Position numbers and translations under genes: made by a program
Source: Reichenbachiella carrageenanivorans
Lineage (GTDB): Bacteria > Bacteroidota > Bacteroidia > Cytophagales > Cyclobacteriaceae
Direction: 5' to 3'
NCBI RefSeq assembly: GCF_025639805.1
Contig: NZ_CP106735.1
Coordinates: 1,986,001 to 2,050,000 of the forward strand
Length of the DNA: 64,000 bases
Shown: positions 59,036 to 64,000 of the stretch, one piece after another
Layout: each line of letters opens with the position of its first letter
Numbering within the stretch: position 1 is the first letter of the stretch
The notes under the pieces: model-generated
The model's database searches: none
The model's input: only the letters and a program-made list of their open reading frames with translations
Told to the model about the DNA's origin: nothing

Positions 59036-61729
59036 TACAAATGGCGCCCAATAGTATGGACGGTTGTATTGTTCTCCATTGATGAGCGACAGTTTGGCCT
59101 TTCTCAGTGCACCACTAAAGGTATTGTAAGTCGACGAATACAAGTGATTGTTGTAGAAGTCTATCATGAGTTTAGAGGTAGACTCATCGGCGACTGTCCA
59201 GAGAGAAACGACCAGATTTTTGGCACCGGCATAGAGCAAGGCACGGGAGAGCCCAATGATCCCTTCACCCTTCGATATTTTACCTAATCCCGTTTCACAA
59301 GCACTCAAGCAGACCAGATCTGCATCGATGTCGATGTTGTATATATCACCAGAGTACAAACTGCCGTCTTGTAGGAATATGCGAGAGAGATTGGGTTCGG
59401 ACTCGTTGACCATCCCATGTGTAGCAAAGTGGATGTATTTGTATTTTTTGATCGACGGGTCAGTAACGTTGGGTTTCGATGCGTTTGTTTCTGTGAGTAG
59501 GTCGGCCACTCGGGATTTGGCCTTGAATAGGTATTTGATCTCATTGATTTCTGCTTCTGAACCAGGCAAGTCGTTGAGTCTGCTAGTCAGCCCTTGATAT
59601 GCATGCTGGCTAAAGTGGATAGGAGCGATGAGTAGGATGTCTTCTGTGGCACCTTTGTATTCCTCAATTTCTTTTTTTCGCTGTACAAACAAAGTAGCGG
59701 AGTTGTCATAGCTTATGTTGTATTTTTTGATTAGATATGGCATTTGCGAATAACCGATCTCATCGGTCAATTTCGAATCAGTCACCAGTGTCTCAAACGG
59801 AATCGTGGACAAGCTGCCTTCTGGAATGATAATCAATTGATCGATAGTACTCTTGAGTTTCATGGGAAATAACTCACTGTATAGCCGCTGTGCAGTCGTG
59901 AGAAACGATTTTTTCACGTCGTATTTCATGGCATTTCTGAGCCCCATGATTTGCTTGTCAAAGTCTTCGGCTTTGGGTCGATTGTAGACTTCGTAGCTGT
60001 CTGCAGTTACACAAAAAGTATAAATTCTGTTTTCGGTAGTAAAGTGTGTAATCAGCGCTGTTTTTGGGGGTAGTGCGCTTTGTAGTGCAGGTAGCTCTAC
60101 ATGCTTCACGTTAAATTTCAGGTTGTAGTAATTGGGGTAATCCGTCTCTAGCTTTCGTACAAAGTCGTTGTAGTGGTTGTTGAGAGAGAGAAGTTTTTGT
60201 TTCAGTTCTGCTTCTTTTTCAGGTGCTTGATTGGTAGCGAGCAGTTGTTCTTGTCTTACGATGTCGGACTTGATCTGACTTTCGGTAGCGATTAGCTCAG
60301 AGGGGATGCCTGAAAATTCTTTGGCATTGGTGTCTTGGATGGCAGATAATAGTACAGCCGATTTGCTTTTTTCAGCAAAATAAAACGTCTTTTCCAAGTA
60401 GAGTCGGGGGGAGAAGACCACCTGACTCATTTGGTACGACAGCGATACTCCCGCTTCATAGATTTCAGATGCCTTGGCACTTAGGGAGATTTTATCCTTT
60501 TCGCTCAAGCGAATCTGGCGAATGTGACTTACTAGCTCGTCGGCTTTCTCGAGGGTTTCGAGCGCTGCTTTAAGGTCTCTGAATTTCAAGGTTTTGTTGT
60601 AATGATACGTTTCAAAGGCGTCCGATTTCTGCTGTAGCGAGCTCAGTAGGATGTCGGCATTGTAGTAATTTTCCAATTTCGGATTTTGATAAATATCCGT
60701 GAGCTCTTGTCCTGCAAGATTGGCGTATATGGCCATTTGCAGGATTTCTACGGCCATTTTATACTCCCCTTGTTTTTGATAGATGTCGCCTTTTAGGTTG
60801 TAAATGTTGGCAATCTCTGGATGCTTATTGCCATACAATCTGCTGTACATGATCAAGGCCTGATCTAGGTGGACTTGAGCTTCGTCGTAGGCCTGCTGGT
60901 GGTAGTACAGATTGCCAATACTAAAAGCGGTAAATGCCTTGCTCGGATGATCTCCTGTATATAGTTGATCCCAGATGGCGGATACTTGTTGGAGATATTC
61001 TAGTGCTTTGGCATATTCTTCTTGCTCGTCGTATTGCAGAGCCAGATTGTTGAGCACGAGTGCGATTTTAGGATGATTTGGCTCGTAGATAGAACGGTAG
61101 ATGGTAAGTGCATTTTTGAAATAGATCACCGAGGCAAAGGTATTGATGTCGGCATTTACCAGCCCAATATTGTTGTATGTATCGGCCACGGAAGGATGGT
61201 TTTGCCCATGTAGTTGCTCGCGTAGATTTAGTGCGTTTTGCAAATATTGTAGAGATAGGTCTGTGTTGCCATTGTTCCAATAGGCGATTCCGAGATCGTT
61301 GTAACAACTGGCTTGCTCTTTTGAGTCTGTGGCTTTGCCTTGTTCAAATAGAGCCAAGCCAGCGAGTAGCGATTCTATGGCTTCTTCGTTTTGCCCTAAG
61401 TGTAGGTAGGCATCTCCTTTTATACTATGGCTTTCTGCTAACAAAAGCGGTTCGTTTTGTAGATTGGCATCCAGCTGTTGGCATTGTTCTAAGCCTGCTT
61501 GGGCATTGCCCAGTCGAGTGTTGGTTTCTGCGATACGCAGTTGGCATAGGGTGGCTTCTGTAGCTGTGAGTGACAGCAATGCTGATTCATATTTGGCTAG
61601 AGCCAAAACATATTCGCCAGATTCAAAAAGAGCTTCGGCAGATTGGTATTCCTTGTTGTCTACTGAAGGTTGGGCAGCTGCCAACGAGCCGATGAAATAG
61701 AGTAGTGTCAGGAGGTAATTTTTTTTCAT
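59021..61729 (-). CDS. Secreted TPR-CHAT domain protein (caspase-like)
   Basis: I chose ATG 61729 (M-K-K-N-Y-L-L-T-L-L) because it gives a signal peptide ending A-A-A-Q; an in-frame ATG seven codons upstream adds a charged leader. Residues about 25-380 are TPR repeats (for example C-Y-N-D-L-G-I-A-Y-W-N-N-G and A-D-T-Y-N-N-I-G-L-V). After a helical linker the C-terminal CHAT domain (about 600-900) shows the caspase-like catalytic dyad: His in H-F-A-T-H-G near 770 and Cys in L-S-A-C-E-T-G near 809, plus L-S-R-A-L-L-Y-A-G-A. CHAT proteins can be proteases in bacterial defence or cell-death pathways, but a secreted form must act outside the cytoplasm, so the substrate and role are unknown. It follows an outer-membrane barrel gene by four bases on the same strand. 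Confidence 0.88.
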   Translation of the reverse strand: MKKNYLLTLLYFIGSLAAAQPSVDNKEYQSAEALFESGEYVLALAKYESALLSLTATEATLCQLRIAETNTRLGNAQAGLEQCQQLDANLQNEPLLLAESHSIKGDAYLHLGQNEEAIESLLAGLALFEQGKATDSKEQASCYNDLGIAYWNNGNTDLSLQYLQNALNLREQLHGQNHPSVADTYNNIGLVNADINTFASVIYFKNALTIYRSIYEPNHPKIALVLNNLALQYDEQEEYAKALEYLQQVSAIWDQLYTGDHPSKAFTAFSIGNLYYHQQAYDEAQVHLDQALIMYSRLYGNKHPEIANIYNLKGDIYQKQGEYKMAVEILQMAIYANLAGQELTDIYQNPKLENYYNADILLSSLQQKSDAFETYHYNKTLKFRDLKAALETLEKADELVSHIRQIRLSEKDKISLSAKASEIYEAGVSLSYQMSQVVFSPRLYLEKTFYFAEKSKSAVLLSAIQDTNAKEFSGIPSELIATESQIKSDIVRQEQLLATNQAPEKEAELKQKLLSLNNHYNDFVRKLETDYPNYYNLKFNVKHVELPALQSALPPKTALITHFTTENRIYTFCVTADSYEVYNRPKAEDFDKQIMGLRNAMKYDVKKSFLTTAQRLYSELFPMKLKSTIDQLIIIPEGSLSTIPFETLVTDSKLTDEIGYSQMPYLIKKYNISYDNSATLFVQRKKEIEEYKGATEDILLIAPIHFSQHAYQGLTSRLNDLPGSEAEINEIKYLFKAKSRVADLLTETNASKPNVTDPSIKKYKYIHFATHGMVNESEPNLSRIFLQDGSLYSGDIYNIDIDADLVCLSACETGLGKISKGEGIIGLSRALLYAGAKNLVVSLWTVADESTSKLMIDFYNNHLYSSTYNTFSGALRKAKLSLINGEQYNRPYYWAPFVLIGE

Positions 61730-61733
61730 GTGT

Positions 61734-62711
61734 TTAGAATCTAAATCCATAGGCTACAATAAATACTTGTTTACGGGTCAAGCCATCGGGGTTTACTTCG
61801 CGATCAGTGATTTTTTTTCCATAAGATACTTTGAGACTATGCGTTACGTCGAAGTGGTAAGTGAAACTAGTTAATGCTGTGAGCGCAAGTCCGGTAGTCC
61901 CTTCCAGTTTTACGTATTCGCCTGTGTCTCGATCCTCAATTTGATCTTTGGTGATTCGATAGATGGGCAGTAGTCCGACATTGAAACTGTAATTAGAAAA
62001 CCTGAAATTGCGCTCGATGCGAATCATTACATCGGTACCGCGCTTGAGTTTGGTCGCATTTGGGTACAACAAGGCATAGTCTTCGTCTGGGTACACTGGG
62101 GGTAGCCACTCGCCTCGCCAAAACTGGTTGTTGTTGGCTGTGAGCGCAGCCTGTATGCCAGTGGCAAACATCCACTTAGAGCTAATCATAGAGACACCTG
62201 CCACCAAGTCGAAACTGCCCAGACTAGTCTGGTAATACATGGGCAGAGACAGCCCTTCGGCTTCTGGAGTTTTAGATCCACTGTCTTTTTTGTTGGCATC
62301 GTTACTTGGTATTTTCATACCTAGTGTCGCATTAATGTCGTATTTGTTGGTGCTCTTTACTCGTTGGGTGGCACTGAGTGAGATATCTCCCATGCCTGAA
62401 GTATTGTCAAAATTCCCATTTACCCATTGGTAAGGGACTTTTACTTGTACGCCCAAGTTTTTAGTGATAGAAAATGACGCATCCAGATTGGCTACCTGCA
62501 CGATGGGCGACAAGGTGGTTTCTCCATAGTAATAGCTCAGCTCTATGGACCGTAATTTCACATCGACCTTCTTGTTGAAGGTTTGATCTGGTTTCATGGC
62601 ACCCATGGTGCAAAAACCTGCATCGCTACAGCCTTGAGCAACGAGTCCATCTGGGGCTATGACCAAATGTATCGTCCATATGAGTAGGTATCCTAATATT
62701 TTTTTTTCCAT
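61734..62711 (-). CDS. Outer-membrane beta-barrel protein of unknown function (Cys-x5-Cys N-terminus)
   Basis: The signal peptide ends V-A-Q, and the mature protein begins G-C-S-D-A-G-F-C-T-M-G, two cysteines (C28, C34) that could form a disulfide. The rest is dominated by alternating amphipathic beta strands (for example I-E-L-S-Y-Y-Y-G and S-L-K-V-S-Y-G-K) and ends in aromatic G-F-R-F, as outer-membrane barrels do. Length 325 suggests a mid-sized barrel. Specific family not recognised. Its stop is four bases before the start of the TPR-CHAT gene, so they are probably one operon and may work together at the envelope. Confidence 0.7.
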   Translation of the reverse strand: MEKKILGYLLIWTIHLVIAPDGLVAQGCSDAGFCTMGAMKPDQTFNKKVDVKLRSIELSYYYGETTLSPIVQVANLDASFSITKNLGVQVKVPYQWVNGNFDNTSGMGDISLSATQRVKSTNKYDINATLGMKIPSNDANKKDSGSKTPEAEGLSLPMYYQTSLGSFDLVAGVSMISSKWMFATGIQAALTANNNQFWRGEWLPPVYPDEDYALLYPNATKLKRGTDVMIRIERNFRFSNYSFNVGLLPIYRITKDQIEDRDTGEYVKLEGTTGLALTALTSFTYHFDVTHSLKVSYGKKITDREVNPDGLTRKQVFIVAYGFRF

Positions 62712-62792
62712 AGCTTTAATATTATAGATTGTAATCTAAGGTCTAACAATTTCTTAGGCTAAACCACTGAATCTTTCGACCAATTCCCTCAG

Positions 62793-63893
62793 TTAGACTA
62801 TCGGGTGATCTTCCAGTTCTGCTTGGGTGTAGTCTGTGCTTAGCTCTCCATTTTCTGACAGGGCAACAGCCACAAACTTCAGACTTGGAATTTCTTCACA
62901 AACAATGATCATCATTACGGTAATCGGCACACTTAGAATCATGCCCATCACTCCCCAAATAGCTCCCCATATGGTCAAAGAAAGAATGACCACCAGCGAA
63001 CTCATATTGAGCGAATTACCCATCATTTTAGGTTCGATAATGTTGCCCACGATGACCTGAATTACTCCCACAGATACGAGTACGTAGCCAAACGGAGCCA
63101 ACTCTCCAAACTGGAGAATGGCAAAAAAAGCTGGGAATAGGGTAGCGATCAGCGAGCCTACGGTAGGGATATAGTTCAGTACAAAAATCATCATAGCCCA
63201 GAAAAATGGAGAATCGATATTTAAAAAGAATAATACGGCATAGCTCAGTAGTCCAGTGATGAAACTCACAAAAGTTTTGAGCAGGAGATAACGGCCGATG
63301 TTACGATCCATTTTGTTGAGCAAGGCGAATTTCTTTTTACGAATACTATCACTTGGGTAGAATGCTTCCATTTTTTTGTCGAATACGGTTTCTTCTACCA
63401 ATAAGAAAATGAGGTATATCAAAATAAGAAAAGCATCGCCAAATAAGGTAGTTGCAGTATCGATCATCATACCGATAAACTGAGTGAAGTCCGAATTTTT
63501 CACATAATTGGTCATGTGAGAAGCCACATCTACGCCTACAAGGCCATTGAGTTCTTGCATGGCCTGTACGAGATTGGTCTGGTATTCTTCAAGATTTTCA
63601 GAGAGGTTAGACATGCTGGTGTACAGTAGTTTGCCTACCACAAACAGGATTACATTCATCACTAAAAAAGAAAAAGTACTCTGTAGCCAGACAGGTACTT
63701 TGTTTCGGATATATGGGATTCTTACGAGGTATTCTCTAGCCTCATGAATGATAAACCAAATAAGCATGGCTACGATGAATGGGATTACGTACTCTTCCGT
63801 ATAGTAGAGTATCATTACTACAGCTACAGTACTTAGGAGTAAGTAGGTGATCTTAGCAAGATCAGGAGTCTTAGTTGAGTTTAGCGCAGACAT
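62793..63893 (-). CDS. AI-2E family permease (PerM/YdiK-like)
   Basis: These are inner-membrane proteins of about 350 residues with eight or so helices; some export small molecules or autoinducer-2, and others act as sodium antiporters, so the name is not proof of function. Hydrophobic segments fill about residues 15-50, 68-90, 150-170 and 205-335. F-V-L-N-Y-I-P-T-V-G-S near 238-248 and G-N-I-I-E-P-K-M-M-G near 282-291 are family landmarks. The end is polar. Transcribed on the minus strand 81 bases upstream of the barrel gene; they may share a transcript, but the gap is enough for a separate promoter. Confidence 0.9.
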   Translation of the reverse strand: MSALNSTKTPDLAKITYLLLSTVAVVMILYYTEEYVIPFIVAMLIWFIIHEAREYLVRIPYIRNKVPVWLQSTFSFLVMNVILFVVGKLLYTSMSNLSENLEEYQTNLVQAMQELNGLVGVDVASHMTNYVKNSDFTQFIGMMIDTATTLFGDAFLILIYLIFLLVEETVFDKKMEAFYPSDSIRKKKFALLNKMDRNIGRYLLLKTFVSFITGLLSYAVLFFLNIDSPFFWAMMIFVLNYIPTVGSLIATLFPAFFAILQFGELAPFGYVLVSVGVIQVIVGNIIEPKMMGNSLNMSSLVVILSLTIWGAIWGVMGMILSVPITVMMIIVCEEIPSLKFVAVALSENGELSTDYTQAELEDHPIV

Positions 63894-64000
63894 TATTATT
63901 TGTTTGGTTTTATAGTAGTATTTGTCGCTGGTTTGAGTCTTTAATCAATAAAGATATTGTAAAATAATTAGCTCACCACATCAAAAATTCGTTGGTGGTC

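Overview
The window looks like chromosome from a marine-type member of the Bacteroidota, most likely order Cytophagales (Reichenbachiella/Fulvivirga-like). This rests on a SusC/SusD pair, secreted proteins with type IX secretion (T9SS) C-terminal sorting domains, membrane-anchored AraC regulators, lipoproteins with short lipoboxes, and TAnnTTTG-type promoter elements. The genus is inference. I recognised no rRNA, intact tRNA, CRISPR array, transposase or phage gene.

Bases 1-48086 form one long glycan-utilisation region. It opens with T9SS-exported modular proteins (1-10450): the tail of a beta-propeller protein, a propeller-PKD protein split by a one-base frameshift near 4063, and a 1516-residue Calx-beta/IPT protein. 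Next come a GH38 alpha-mannosidase, a membrane AraC regulator, an ADP-ribosylglycohydrolase-family protein, SusC/SusD, a second membrane AraC regulator and a mutarotase-like protein. A tight operon (24803-31009) then encodes an NCS1 permease, a 59-residue two-helix membrane protein, a clan GH-A lipoprotein hydrolase, a sulfatase and a FucP-type sugar transporter. A GH92 alpha-mannosidase and a 43-residue small protein lie on the minus strand. A soluble AraC regulator precedes a second plus-strand cluster (35012-48086): an FG-GAP/ASPIC lipoprotein, a GH5 hydrolase, a GRP-type sugar transporter, ribokinase, a second sulfatase, an intact GH74-like propeller protein and a heparinase II/III-like lyase.

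Together these suggest capture and depolymerisation of a sulfated, mannose-containing, probably uronate-containing glycan. Sulfatases would unmask chains, the lyase and GH5/GH74-like enzymes would cut the backbone, GH38/GH92 would remove alpha-mannose, SusCD would import oligomers, and inner-membrane transporters plus ribokinase would feed the cytoplasm. The ADP-ribosylglycohydrolase, NCS1 permease, GRP transporter and ribokinase could also salvage ribose or nucleobases. The substrate assignment is inference.

Bases 48100-54334 form an accessory stretch: a PD-(D/E)XK-like protein, a lipid kinase/App1 phosphatase pair, a RhuM-family gene beside a truncated gene remnant, a HEAT-repeat protein, and an unusual density of inverted repeats and palindromes.

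Bases 54335-64000 are mostly housekeeping: galE, DUF2062, CorA, a crotonase, class II fructose-1,6-bisphosphatase (glpX) and an AI-2E family permease. The exception is a secreted TPR-CHAT (caspase-like) protein apparently co-transcribed with an outer-membrane barrel protein.
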